This document shows, piece by piece, positions 45,052-53,723 of a DNA stretch of 64,000 nucleotides. The notes under the pieces were generated by a model. The model searched no databases. It had not been told where the DNA came from and worked only from the letters and a program-made list of their open reading frames with translations. The stretch is from contig NZ_CP077087.1 in assembly GCF_014268495.2 (NCBI RefSeq), forward strand, positions 355,001 to 419,000. The letters run 5' to 3'. Numbering within the stretch: the stretch's first letter is position 1; every line of letters begins with the position of its first letter. The stretch is from Pseudomonas monsensis. Lineage in GTDB: Bacteria; Pseudomonadota; Gammaproteobacteria; Pseudomonadales; Pseudomonadaceae. Both the position numbers and the translations under genes were made by a program.

Positions 45052-46590
45052 ATGACTTCCCTGACGGCTCCGGCGCCCATCGCTGCGGCCAGTCCGGCGA
45101 CGGCGGCCACGCCACCGCTGTTCGGCGCGCGGATCATCACCGGTCTGGTCGGTGTGCTGCTGGCTGTGCTGGTCTCGGGTCTTAACGAGATGGTGACCAA
45201 AGTCGCGCTCGCCGATATCCGGGGCGCGCTGAACATTGGCTACGACGAAGGCACCTGGCTGGTCGCCTGCTACGCCGCGACCTCGGTGGCGGCGATGGCG
45301 TTCGCACCGTGGTGCTCGGTGACCTTTTCGCTGCGCCGTTTCACCCTCGGCGCGATCAGTCTGTTCACGTTGCTCGGCTTGCTGTGCCCGTTCGCCCCCG
45401 ACTACGAAAGCCTGTTGTTGATGCGCACCTTGCAAGGGCTGGCCGGTGGCGCGTTGCCGCCGATGCTGATGACCGTGGCCCTGCGCTTTTTGCCGGCCAA
45501 TTTCAAACTGTATGGCCTGGCCGGTTACGCGCTCACGGCGACGTTCGGCCCGGGCCTCGGCACGCCGCTGGCCGGCTTATGGAGTGAATACGTCGGCTGG
45601 CAATGGACGTTCTGGCAAATCATCGTGCCGTGCCTGATTGCCATGGCCATGATCGCTTGGGGCATTCCGCAGGACCCGCTGCGCCTGGAGCGCCTCAAGA
45701 CGTTCAACTGGAAGGGCCTGCTGCTAGGTTTTCCGGCGATCTGCATGCTGGTGATCGGCTTGCTCCAGGGCAACCGGCTGGACTGGTTCGAGTCGGACCT
45801 GATCTGCGGTTTGCTCGGCGCCGGCTCGCTGTTGCTGGTGGCGTTTCTGATCAATGAGTGGTCGCAGCCGATTCCGTTTTTCAAGCTGCAGATGCTCGGC
45901 ATCCGCAACCTGTCGTTCGCACTGATGACCCTCGCCGGGGTGCTGGTGGTGTTGCAGGCCGTGGTGCTGATTCCGTCGAGCTATCTGGCGCAGGTACAAG
46001 GTTATCGCCCGGTGCAGACCGCGCCGATCATGCTGATCGCCGCTTTGCCGCAGTTGCTCGCGCTGCCGCTGGTGGCGGCGCTGTGCAACCTGCGCTGGGT
46101 CGATTGTCGCTGGGTGCTTGGCATCGGCTTGAGCCTGTTGACGCTGTCCTCCCTGGGCGGCTCGCTGCTGACCTCGGAGTGGATTCGCGACAATTTCTAC
46201 CTCCTGCAGTGGTTGCAGATCTTCGGTCAGCCGATGTCGGTGCTGCCGCTGTTGATGTTGTCCACCGGCAGCATCCAGCCGCAGGACGGGCCGTTCGCCT
46301 CCGCGTGGTTCAACACGGTGAAAGGCCTGGCGGCGGTGGTCGCCACCGGTGTGATCGAAGCGCTGACCACGGCGCGCCTGCATTTCCACTCGACCATGTT
46401 GATCGACAGCCTTGGCAATTCGCCTCTGGCTGATCGCAGCGATCCGGGGCTCGCCCATCGCCTGCACGAACAGGCCGTGGTGCTGACTTCGTCCGACCTC
46501 TATGTGTGCATGGCGGGCGTCGCAGTGGCGCTGATCCTGCTGATTTTCTGGCTGCCGACGCGGATCTTCCCGCCGCGCGCACCGACCTGA
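45052..46590 (+). CDS. MFS drug-efflux transporter, DHA2 (EmrB-like, 14 TM) family
   Basis: A 512-residue inner-membrane transporter with about 14 hydrophobic helices. Family motifs include RTLQGLAGGALPPMLMTVALRF in TM4-5 and ALTATFGPGLGTPLAGLW (motif C, antiporter signature). EmrB-type proteins export hydrophobic drugs, uncouplers or aromatic acids by proton antiport, in a tripartite pump with an EmrA adaptor and an outer-membrane factor. The next two genes supply exactly these. The substrate is unknown. Confidence 0.94.
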   Translation: MTSLTAPAPIAAASPATAATPPLFGARIITGLVGVLLAVLVSGLNEMVTKVALADIRGALNIGYDEGTWLVACYAATSVAAMAFAPWCSVTFSLRRFTLGAISLFTLLGLLCPFAPDYESLLLMRTLQGLAGGALPPMLMTVALRFLPANFKLYGLAGYALTATFGPGLGTPLAGLWSEYVGWQWTFWQIIVPCLIAMAMIAWGIPQDPLRLERLKTFNWKGLLLGFPAICMLVIGLLQGNRLDWFESDLICGLLGAGSLLLVAFLINEWSQPIPFFKLQMLGIRNLSFALMTLAGVLVVLQAVVLIPSSYLAQVQGYRPVQTAPIMLIAALPQLLALPLVAALCNLRWVDCRWVLGIGLSLLTLSSLGGSLLTSEWIRDNFYLLQWLQIFGQPMSVLPLLMLSTGSIQPQDGPFASAWFNTVKGLAAVVATGVIEALTTARLHFHSTMLIDSLGNSPLADRSDPGLAHRLHEQAVVLTSSDLYVCMAGVAVALILLIFWLPTRIFPPRAPT

Positions 46591-46616
46591 CGGCTGTACT
46601 GAAACAGAAGGTTTTT

Positions 46617-47687
46617 ATGACGACTCAAGCAAAACAGAAACTCGCGGTGGCCGTGGCTGCCGCACTGGCGGTCGGCGTGCTGATGTATCTGGCGATGCCA
46701 GGCCTGTTCGGCAAACGTACTCAGCAGAACACCAATGATGCGTTCGTCTCTGCCGACTACACCCTGGTGGTGCCGCGCGTGGCCGGGTTCATCAAGGACG
46801 TGCTGGTGGAAGACAACCAGCAGGTCAAGGCCGGGCAGTTGCTGGCGTTGATCGATGACCGTGATTTGCGCGCCGCCGCCGAGGCCGCCGACGCGCAGAC
46901 CCTGGTCGCCCGCGCCCAATTGCAAAACGCCAGGGCGACGCTGGAACGGCAGACCTCGGTGATCGCCCAGGCCCAGGCCTCGGTGGTCTCGGCCAAGGCG
47001 CAAATGGCTTTCGCGCAGCAGGAACTCAATCGCTACAACCATCTGGCCGGTGTCGGCGCCGGCACGGTGCAGAACGCGCAACAGGCGCGTACCCGTATTG
47101 ATCAGGCGAGCGCACGGCTCGATACCGCCAGCGCGAAACTGGCCGCCGAGCGCAAGCAGGTGGAGATTCTGACGGCGCAGCGCGATGCCGCCGAAGGCAG
47201 TTTGAAACATGCGCAGGCAGCGCTGGAAATTGCCAGTTTCGAACTCTCCTACACGCGCATCACCGCCCCGCAGGACGGCATGGTCGGGGAGCGCGCGGTG
47301 CGCGTTGGCGCCTATGTGACGCCGGGCAGCAAGTTGCTGGCAGTGGTGCCGTTGAAGCAGGCGTATGTGGTCGCCAACTTTCAGGAAACCCAACTGACCG
47401 ACGTGCAGCCCGGGCAGGACGTGCAGGTGCACGTCGACAGTCTTGGCGGCGAAGCGCTGAGTGGACGCGTCGAGAGCATCGCGCCGGCCACCGGCGTGAC
47501 CTTTGCGGCGGTTAAACCGGACAACGCCACGGGTAACTTCACCAAGGTCGTGCAGCGGATTCCAGTGAAAATCCTGCTGGAACCGGGCCAGCCATTGGCC
47601 GAGCGCTTGCGGGTGGGGATGTCGGTGGAGGCGAGCATTGATACACGCAGTTCGGCGCCGGCGGAGCGCGAGGTGACTCAGCGATGA
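46617..47687 (+). CDS. EmrA-like HlyD-family periplasmic adaptor
   Basis: A 356-residue adaptor: one N-terminal membrane helix (KLAVAVAAALAVGVLMYLAMPGLF), the lipoyl halves (VPRVAGFIKDVLVEDNQQVKAGQLLALID and ITAPQDGMVGERAVRVGAYVTPG), a coiled-coil hairpin in between and a beta-barrel end. The motif NTNDAFVSADYTLVVPRVAG is typical of EmrA. I chose the ATG at 46617 after AGAAGG; the frame extends upstream into the MFS gene. Its last bases overlap the next gene. Confidence 0.94.
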   Translation: MTTQAKQKLAVAVAAALAVGVLMYLAMPGLFGKRTQQNTNDAFVSADYTLVVPRVAGFIKDVLVEDNQQVKAGQLLALIDDRDLRAAAEAADAQTLVARAQLQNARATLERQTSVIAQAQASVVSAKAQMAFAQQELNRYNHLAGVGAGTVQNAQQARTRIDQASARLDTASAKLAAERKQVEILTAQRDAAEGSLKHAQAALEIASFELSYTRITAPQDGMVGERAVRVGAYVTPGSKLLAVVPLKQAYVVANFQETQLTDVQPGQDVQVHVDSLGGEALSGRVESIAPATGVTFAAVKPDNATGNFTKVVQRIPVKILLEPGQPLAERLRVGMSVEASIDTRSSAPAEREVTQR

Positions 47688-49246
47688 ATGTTGTTGAATC
47701 GGCTGGCGCCATCGCTGGCAAGCCAGCTCCCACAGGGATTGTGCAGGCTGTCCAGGATCCTCGCTTCAAACAGAGATCGCTGTGGGAGCAGGCTTGCCAG
47801 CAGCTCGGCTTGAGTGTCTTGCTCACAGTAAGCCTCAGCGCGTGCACCGTCGGCCCGGACTTCCACAAGCCCGAAGCCACACAAATCGCCGACTGGGCCA
47901 AACCCGCCAGATCCGCCCCCAGCCAGGCAGTCAGTGAACCGCTGACCGAACGCTGGTGGGACGTTTTCCATGATGCGCAGCTCTCGGCCCTCACGCAGCG
48001 GGCGATGAAGAGCAACCTCGACCTGCAACTGGCCAGCAGCCGCTTGCAACAAAGCCGCGCTGCCCGCCAGGTGATCAGTGCGGATCGCTATCCGAACACC
48101 GCCGCCACCGGCAGTTACGCACGCAAACGCAACAGCGGCGCAGGCTTGAGTGATCCGTCCGGGCACAACGGCGATTCCGCTTTCAACCTGTGGGACGCCG
48201 GTTTCTCCGCCGCCTGGGAACTGGATGTCTGGGGCCGCGTGCGCCGCGAAACCGAAGCCGCCGACGCCAGTCTCGAGGTCGCCGAAAACGACCGTCGCGG
48301 TGTGTTGCTGGCGGTCCTTGCCGACACCGCGCAGAACTACATCCAGCTGCGCGGCGTGCAGAACACTCGCGCGGTCACCGAGCAGAACCTCGATGTCGCC
48401 CGGCACAGCCTGAAACTCTCGCAACTGCGCCTGAACGATGGTGTGGCGACCGATCTGGACGTCGCCGAAGCCGCCGCGCAAGTCGCGGCCATCGAGTCGC
48501 GTCTGCCCGCGCTTGAACAGCGCCAGTCGCAACTGATCAATGCGATCAGCCTGTTGATCGGCGAACCGCCACAAGCCTTGGCCAAGGCGTTATCCACAGA
48601 CGCCGCCGTGCCGCAGTCGCCGCTGCAAGTCGCCATCGGCCTGCCGTCACAGCTTGCCGAGCGTCGCCCGGACATCCGCCAGGCCGAAGCGCGCCTGCAC
48701 GCGGCCACCGCCAACATCGGCGTGGCCAAGGGCGATTTCTATCCGCGTATCACCCTGTCCGGCAACGTCGGCTCGCAAGCCATGCAACTGAGTGATTTCG
48801 GCTCCTGGGGCTCACGCGCGTTCGGCATCGGCCCGCAGTTCAGCCTGCCGCTGTTCGACGGCGGACGCCTGCGCGGCATGCTGCAACTGCGCGAAGCCCA
48901 ACAACAGGAAGCGGCCATCGCCTACCAGCAAACCGTGCTGCGTGCCTGGCATGAAATCGACGATCAACTCACGGCTTACAACGCCAGCCAACGCCGCCGC
49001 GACAGCCTCGCCGAAGCCGTACGCCAGAACCAGATCGCCCTGCGCACCGCGCAACAGCAATACGTCGAAGGCGTGGTCGATTTCGTCAATGTCCTCACCG
49101 TGCAAGGTGCGTTGCTGGCGACGCAGGAGCAGTGGGTCGAGAGTTCGACCGGCGTTTCGCTGGCCATGGTCGGGTTGTACAAGGCGCTGGGTGGGGGATG
49201 GGAGTCGGTGTATCCGGCAGCAGTCGCTACCAATAATCCGGCTTGA
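47684..49246 (+). CDS. NodT-family outer-membrane efflux lipoprotein with a REP-derived N-terminus
   Basis: A 520-residue outer-membrane factor (two TolC/OEP repeats; ACTVGPDFHKPEA after the lipobox, LAERRPDIRQAEARLHAATANIGVAKGDFYPRI, YVEGVVDFVNVL). It completes the tripartite pump with the two preceding genes and overlaps the adaptor gene by 4 bp. The lipoprotein cysteine is Cys54 (SLSAC), much further in than the usual 16-25. Codons 10-40 are made of a REP pair (47711-47801), giving AIAGKPAPTG and SLWEQACQQL. Either the start is ATG 47684 with a REP-derived extension, or a later non-ATG start such as TTG near 47811 is used. Confidence 0.9.
   Translation: MNVVESAGAIAGKPAPTGIVQAVQDPRFKQRSLWEQACQQLGLSVLLTVSLSACTVGPDFHKPEATQIADWAKPARSAPSQAVSEPLTERWWDVFHDAQLSALTQRAMKSNLDLQLASSRLQQSRAARQVISADRYPNTAATGSYARKRNSGAGLSDPSGHNGDSAFNLWDAGFSAAWELDVWGRVRRETEAADASLEVAENDRRGVLLAVLADTAQNYIQLRGVQNTRAVTEQNLDVARHSLKLSQLRLNDGVATDLDVAEAAAQVAAIESRLPALEQRQSQLINAISLLIGEPPQALAKALSTDAAVPQSPLQVAIGLPSQLAERRPDIRQAEARLHAATANIGVAKGDFYPRITLSGNVGSQAMQLSDFGSWGSRAFGIGPQFSLPLFDGGRLRGMLQLREAQQQEAAIAYQQTVLRAWHEIDDQLTAYNASQRRRDSLAEAVRQNQIALRTAQQQYVEGVVDFVNVLTVQGALLATQEQWVESSTGVSLAMVGLYKALGGGWESVYPAAVATNNPA
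47711..47801. repeat. REP pair lying inside a coding region
   Basis: Inverted REP arms at 47711-47735 and about 47780-47801, the same class as those at 40702 and 43740. It lies between codon 9 and codon 40 of the NodT-type gene instead of between genes. Confidence 0.88.
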
Positions 49247-49522
49247 TCGCAGGTTTTTTTGGGGTGGGGACGCGAAGCGGGAACAGATGGAGAATACGCC
49301 GCACCTTATTCTTGGAGAGCTTTTGTCTACCGTTCCTTTCTTTTCTGCGCGAGCGAAAGCGTCTCTACGTTTCGCAGGACAAGAGCGCGAGCCTGCGGCG
49401 TTTAAACAAACTCGAACCGGTCTGCTCTTTTGCAGCATCACATTTCAGAGCAATGCTGGCCTTTCGCTTGACGCTAACCTCTGCTGTCGTAGACTCCGCA
49501 CATCCGACAGGGAGTAGCGGTT
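49247..49522 (+). promoter_or_regulatory. Promoter region of the adaptor/M50 cassette
   Basis: A 276-bp gap. A sigma-70-like promoter is visible close to the next gene: TTGACG (49468-49473), 16 nt, TAGACT (49490-49495), which places the start of transcription about 20 bp before the ATG. The region before it contains a T run (TTTTTTT at about 49254) that may mark the end of the efflux operon. Nothing else is recognisable. Confidence 0.55.
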
Positions 49523-50299
49523 ATGCGGCGTTTTCGTGGTTGGGTTGTGGGATTGACCTTGGTGGCGTGTGCAGTTCAGGCGCAAACGCCCGGTGCAGAC
49601 GATCCGCTGCTGGATAACGGAGCGCCTGCGCAGGCTTCCGGCAGTGAGGCGCGCGGTGTGTTGCGCGCACGGGATCAGGCCGTGCTGGCCAGCGAATTGT
49701 CCGGGCGGATTGTCGAGTTGCCGTTCAGCGAGGGTGAGTCGTTCAAAAAGGGCGACACGCTGGCACGTTTCGATTGCTCGGCCTATCAGGCGCAACTCAA
49801 TGCGGCGCAGGCGGCCAGCCGTGGTGCCGGTGAAGAACTGGCGCATAACAGGCAACTGGCCGCACTCAATTCCGTCGGGCGTTTCGAAGTGGCGCGGGCC
49901 GAGGCCAAGGTCAGCGAGACCCAGGCGCAATCCCAGGTGTATCAGGTGCAGGTCAAACGCTGCAGCGTGATCGCGCCGTTCGACGGGCAGGTGGTCGAGC
50001 GCAAGGTGCAGCGCTTTGAGAGCGTGTCGGCCGGCGCGCCGCTGCTCGATGTGGTGGATAACCGCACCCTCGAAATTCATTTGCTGGTGCCATCGCGCTG
50101 GATGGCGAAGCTCAAGCCCGGCCAGACCTTCAGTTTCGTGCCCGATGAAACCGGGCAGCCGATCGCTGCCACGGTCAAACGCCTTGGCGCGCGTATCGAC
50201 GAAGGCAGTCAAACACTGTTGCTGGTAGCAACACTGCCGGAAGCGAAAGGCTTGTTGGCCGGCATGAGCGGCACCGCACGTTTCCCGGAGCTGAAGTGA
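49523..50299 (+). CDS. Periplasmic adaptor (RND/HlyD-type, small) of the M50 cassette
   Basis: A 258-residue secreted adaptor with an N-terminal signal sequence (MRRFRGWVVGLTLVACAVQAQ). The first lipoyl half is VLASELSGRIVELPFSEGESFKKGDTLARFDCS, a short coiled-coil hairpin follows (about 90-145), the second lipoyl half is VIAPFDGQVVERKVQRFESVSAGAPL, and a beta-barrel closes the protein. It is shorter than usual MFPs (about 350-400) and lacks the membrane-proximal domain. Its stop overlaps the next start (GTGA), making a three-gene operon with the GAF adaptor and the M50 protein. What it exports or senses is unknown. Confidence 0.85.
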   Translation: MRRFRGWVVGLTLVACAVQAQTPGADDPLLDNGAPAQASGSEARGVLRARDQAVLASELSGRIVELPFSEGESFKKGDTLARFDCSAYQAQLNAAQAASRGAGEELAHNRQLAALNSVGRFEVARAEAKVSETQAQSQVYQVQVKRCSVIAPFDGQVVERKVQRFESVSAGAPLLDVVDNRTLEIHLLVPSRWMAKLKPGQTFSFVPDETGQPIAATVKRLGARIDEGSQTLLLVATLPEAKGLLAGMSGTARFPELK

Positions 50300-51615
50300 A
50301 CGCCCCGGTGAGCGGCGGCGCCGAACAGGTGTTCGCCCGCTTTCTCGACCTCGAACGCCAGACCCGCGCCGCTCACGATACCTCGCAACTGGCCTACAGC
50401 CTGGTCAATGACGGTCAGTCGCTGTTCGGCTTCCGTCATGCGGCACTGTTGATCGCCGGCAAAGTGCAGGCCGTGACCGGCGTCAGCGCCGTCGAGCCGA
50501 ATGCGCCGTTCGTGGCATTTGTCGAACAGGCCGTGGCGCAGTTGTTCAAACAGGATGTGCTGAAGCAGGCACGGGTGATTGCTCCTGAACTGCTCAACGA
50601 CAGCATTCAGGCTGACTGGCGCAGCCTGTCCGCCGCGCAAGTGTTCTGGTTGCCGCTGATTGATCGCGACGGACAAGTGTTCGGCGGGTTGTGGCTGGCC
50701 CGCGATGTGCCGTGGAATCCTTCCGAACAAGTCCTGCTGTCGCAACTCGGCGACACCTACAGTCATGCCTGGCTGGCGTTGCAACCGCGCAAGCCGTGGC
50801 GCCTGCGCTGGACGCGCAAGCGTCAGGTGGCGCTGCTCGCGGTACTGCTGCTCGGCTTGCTGATCCCGGTGCATCAATCGGTGCTGGCCCCGGCCGAAGT
50901 GGTGCCGCTGGGCGGCCGTGTGGTGGCGGCGCCGCTGGATGGGGTGATTGCCGAGTTTCTGGTCAAACCCAATCAGGCGGTGAAAACCGGCGACGTGCTG
51001 CTGCGTTTTGAAAGCACCACGCTCAAGGCCCAGGCCGATGTCGCCGAGCGCGCCTTGGGCGTGGCCGAAGCGGAGTTGAAATCCAATTCACAACGTTCGT
51101 TTGCCGATGCCGAGTCGAGCGCCAAGGTCGATTTGCTCGCCGCCCGTGCCGAGCAAAAACGTGCCGAGCGCGATTACGCCCGCGAGTTACTGGCGCGCAG
51201 CGAAGTGCGTGCCGAACGCGACGGGATTGCGGTGTTCGCCGATGCCGAGCGCCTGACCGGCAAACCGGTGCAGACCGGCGAACGGCTGATGGAGATCGCC
51301 GACCCGAATCAGGCTGAACTGCGTATCGAACTGGCAGTGGGTGATGCGATTGCGCTGGCGCCGGGTGCTGAAGTCTCACTGTTTCTCGACAGCGATCCGC
51401 TCAAGCGCCATCTCGCCACGCTGGAGCGCTCGGCCTACGAGGCGCAGCCGACAGCGGGCGGGCAACTGGCGTATCGGCTCGACGCCAGTTTCGCTGACGC
51501 GCCACCGCGCATCGGCCTGCGCGGCACGGCAAAAATCTTTGGCGATCGTGCGCCGCTGGCCCTGTATCTGTTGCGCCGACCCCTGGCCGGATTGCGCCAG
51601 AGCGTGGGCCTGTAA
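50296..51615 (+). CDS. GAF-domain/HlyD hybrid membrane adaptor
   Basis: A 439-residue protein. Residues 1 to about 170 form a cytosolic GAF-like domain (AYSLVNDGQSLFGFRHAALLIAGK ... VFWLPLIDRDGQVFGGLWLARD). One membrane helix follows (RQVALLAVLLLGLLIPVHQS, about 176-196). The periplasmic part has lipoyl halves (VVAAPLDGVIAEFLVKPNQAVKTGDVLLRFE; RDGIAVFADAERLTGKPVQTGERLMEI) around a short coiled coil, then a beta-barrel domain. A sensor-like domain joined to an export adaptor is unusual. It starts with GTG overlapping the preceding stop, and its TAA is followed directly by the ATG of the M50 gene. Confidence 0.82.
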   Translation: MNAPVSGGAEQVFARFLDLERQTRAAHDTSQLAYSLVNDGQSLFGFRHAALLIAGKVQAVTGVSAVEPNAPFVAFVEQAVAQLFKQDVLKQARVIAPELLNDSIQADWRSLSAAQVFWLPLIDRDGQVFGGLWLARDVPWNPSEQVLLSQLGDTYSHAWLALQPRKPWRLRWTRKRQVALLAVLLLGLLIPVHQSVLAPAEVVPLGGRVVAAPLDGVIAEFLVKPNQAVKTGDVLLRFESTTLKAQADVAERALGVAEAELKSNSQRSFADAESSAKVDLLAARAEQKRAERDYARELLARSEVRAERDGIAVFADAERLTGKPVQTGERLMEIADPNQAELRIELAVGDAIALAPGAEVSLFLDSDPLKRHLATLERSAYEAQPTAGGQLAYRLDASFADAPPRIGLRGTAKIFGDRAPLALYLLRRPLAGLRQSVGL

Positions 51616-53712
51616 ATGAACCTGCCGAGCCTGCGTGCCGATCTGCAACTGTCGCCCGCGGCGCCGGCCCTGGACGGTTCACCGCGCTGGACCCTCGCCG
51701 ATCCGGTGCGCGGTCGCTATTTCAAGCTCGGTACGGCGGCGATGCGTCTGTTGCGGCACTGGTCGCTGGGCGACGCCGAGCAAGTCTTGCGCGCAGCCAA
51801 TCGCGAGCCGGGCCTGCCGCTGGACGGCGATGAGCTTGAGCAGTTGCTGGGGTTTCTCCGTGGGCACGATTTGATCAGCGCCATGGATGATCAGCAGCGC
51901 GCCAGCTACCGGCTCAAGGCTCTGGCGCAGAAGCAGAGCCTGTGGCAAGTCCTGCTGCATCAATACCTGTTCTTCCGCATTCCGCTGTGGCGCCCCGACG
52001 CGTTTCTCAACCGTGCCTGGCCGTGGCTGGAGCGCTTCGGTCCGCGTTTGTTGCGCTACGGTTTGCCGGCGACCCTCGGCCTTGGGGTGTTTCTGGTGTC
52101 GCGGGACTGGCAGCGTTTTGTCGGCACCTTCCCGCACCTGTTCAGCCTCGGCGGTGCATTGGCGTTTGGCGTGGCCTTGTTCTTCGCCAAGCTGTGCCAC
52201 GAATTCGGCCATGCGTTCATGGCCAAGCGCGCCGGGTGTCGGGTGCAGAGCATGGGCGTGGCGTTCATGGTGCTGCTGCCGATGTTTTACACCGATGTCA
52301 GTGATGCCTGGCGGGTCAATGACCGTCGCGCGCGCTTGCTGATCGGCGCTGGCGGGGTGCTCGCGGAACTGCTGCTGGCGTGTATCGCGCTGCTGGCCTG
52401 GTCGCTGTTGCCCGACGGCCCGGGACGCACGGCGGCGTTCATGCTCGCCAGCGCCACGTGGATCACCACGCTGGTGGTCAATCTCAATCCGTTCATGCGC
52501 TTTGATGGCTATTTTCTGCTCAGTGACCTGTGGGAAGTCGACAACCTTCAGGGCCGGGCCTTCGCCTTATGTCGCTGGCGTTTGCGCGAATTTTTGTTCG
52601 GTTATGGCGCGCCGGCGCCGGAGCCATGGTCGCCGAAGATGCAACGGCGTTTGCTGATCTGGGGGTATGGCTCGTGGCTGTGGCGTGCGGCGTTGTTTTT
52701 CGGGATCGCGCTGGCGGTCTATCACCTGTTCTTCAAGGTGTTGGGGATCTTCCTGATGCTGGTGGAACTGGTGTGGTTCATCTTCTTGCCGATCATGAGT
52801 GAGTGGCGCCAGTGGTGGAGCCGCCGCGAACAGGCACACGGTCCACGGGTGCTGCTCAGCAGTCTCGCGGTGCTCGGGCTGTTGCTGGTGCTGATTGTGC
52901 CGTGGCGCAGTTCGGTGGAATTGCCGACGATGCTTGAGGCCGGGCGCGCCAGTGCCCTGCACGCACCGGCGTCGGCGCGGGTGAAATCGGTAAAGGTTGC
53001 AGACGGGCAAACGGTCGCCCAGGGCGATGTGCTGATCGAGCTCGAATCCCCGGATCTCGACTCGAAACTGGTCATCGTCCGCCGGGAAATCCAGATCCAG
53101 CAATTGCTCATGCGCCGTCAGGCCGGCCGCAGCGAAACCGCCGCCGACGCCAGTATCATCGAGCAGAAACTGGCCGAAGCGGTGGCGCAATATCGCGGCC
53201 TGAGCGCTCAGCGTGAACGTCTGCTGTTGCGTGCCCCGCATGCCGGTCGTGTGCGTGATCTGCTGCCGAACCTGACGCCCGGGCGCTGGCTGTCGACCCA
53301 TGATGCGCTGGCGCGAGTGGTTGAAGACGGCACACGGTTGCGCGGTTATCTGGCCGAATCCGAATTGTGGCGAGTCAAACCGGGGGCCAGCGGGCGCTTC
53401 ATTGCAGACGATCCAATGCACCCGGCGCTCGCCGTGCAACTCAACGAAATCGACAGCAACGGCGTGGCCTATGTCGATCAGGAGGCGCTGACCTCCGATC
53501 ACCACGGGCCGATCGCCGTGCGCCGCGATCAACAGCAACGCGCAGAACCGGTGCAGGCGCAGTACGGCGTGCGCCTGAGCGCTGTCGATGCGCCAGCGAC
53601 GCCGGTGCAGCCATTGCGCGGCGTGGTGGTGGTGCAGGGCAACGGTGAGTCGTTGCTCGGTGTGGCGTGGCGCCGGATGGCGGCGCTGGGGGTCAGGGAA
53701 AGCGGTTTCTAA
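51616..53712 (+). CDS. PqqD-like / M50 (site-2-type) zinc metalloprotease / lipoyl-adaptor fusion
   Basis: A 698-residue polytopic membrane protein. Residues about 25-90 resemble a PqqD-type winged helix (RYFKLGTAAMRLLRHWSLGDAEQVL ... LLGFLRGHDLI), the fold of RiPP recognition elements. The membrane part carries the zinc motif HEFGH (His195, Glu196, His199) and the distal site NLNPFMRFDGYFLLSD (Asp near 296), both intact, so proteolytic activity is plausible. After the last helices (about 405-435) comes a periplasmic lipoyl/coiled-coil module (ASARVKSVKVADGQTVAQGDVLIELE ... LLRAPHAGRVRDLLPNLTPGRWL). It is co-transcribed with two adaptors. The substrate is not identifiable; no candidate peptide gene is obvious nearby. 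Confidence 0.85.
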   Translation: MNLPSLRADLQLSPAAPALDGSPRWTLADPVRGRYFKLGTAAMRLLRHWSLGDAEQVLRAANREPGLPLDGDELEQLLGFLRGHDLISAMDDQQRASYRLKALAQKQSLWQVLLHQYLFFRIPLWRPDAFLNRAWPWLERFGPRLLRYGLPATLGLGVFLVSRDWQRFVGTFPHLFSLGGALAFGVALFFAKLCHEFGHAFMAKRAGCRVQSMGVAFMVLLPMFYTDVSDAWRVNDRRARLLIGAGGVLAELLLACIALLAWSLLPDGPGRTAAFMLASATWITTLVVNLNPFMRFDGYFLLSDLWEVDNLQGRAFALCRWRLREFLFGYGAPAPEPWSPKMQRRLLIWGYGSWLWRAALFFGIALAVYHLFFKVLGIFLMLVELVWFIFLPIMSEWRQWWSRREQAHGPRVLLSSLAVLGLLLVLIVPWRSSVELPTMLEAGRASALHAPASARVKSVKVADGQTVAQGDVLIELESPDLDSKLVIVRREIQIQQLLMRRQAGRSETAADASIIEQKLAEAVAQYRGLSAQRERLLLRAPHAGRVRDLLPNLTPGRWLSTHDALARVVEDGTRLRGYLAESELWRVKPGASGRFIADDPMHPALAVQLNEIDSNGVAYVDQEALTSDHHGPIAVRRDQQQRAEPVQAQYGVRLSAVDAPATPVQPLRGVVVVQGNGESLLGVAWRRMAALGVRESGF

Positions 53713-53723
53713 CGGAGAGCACG

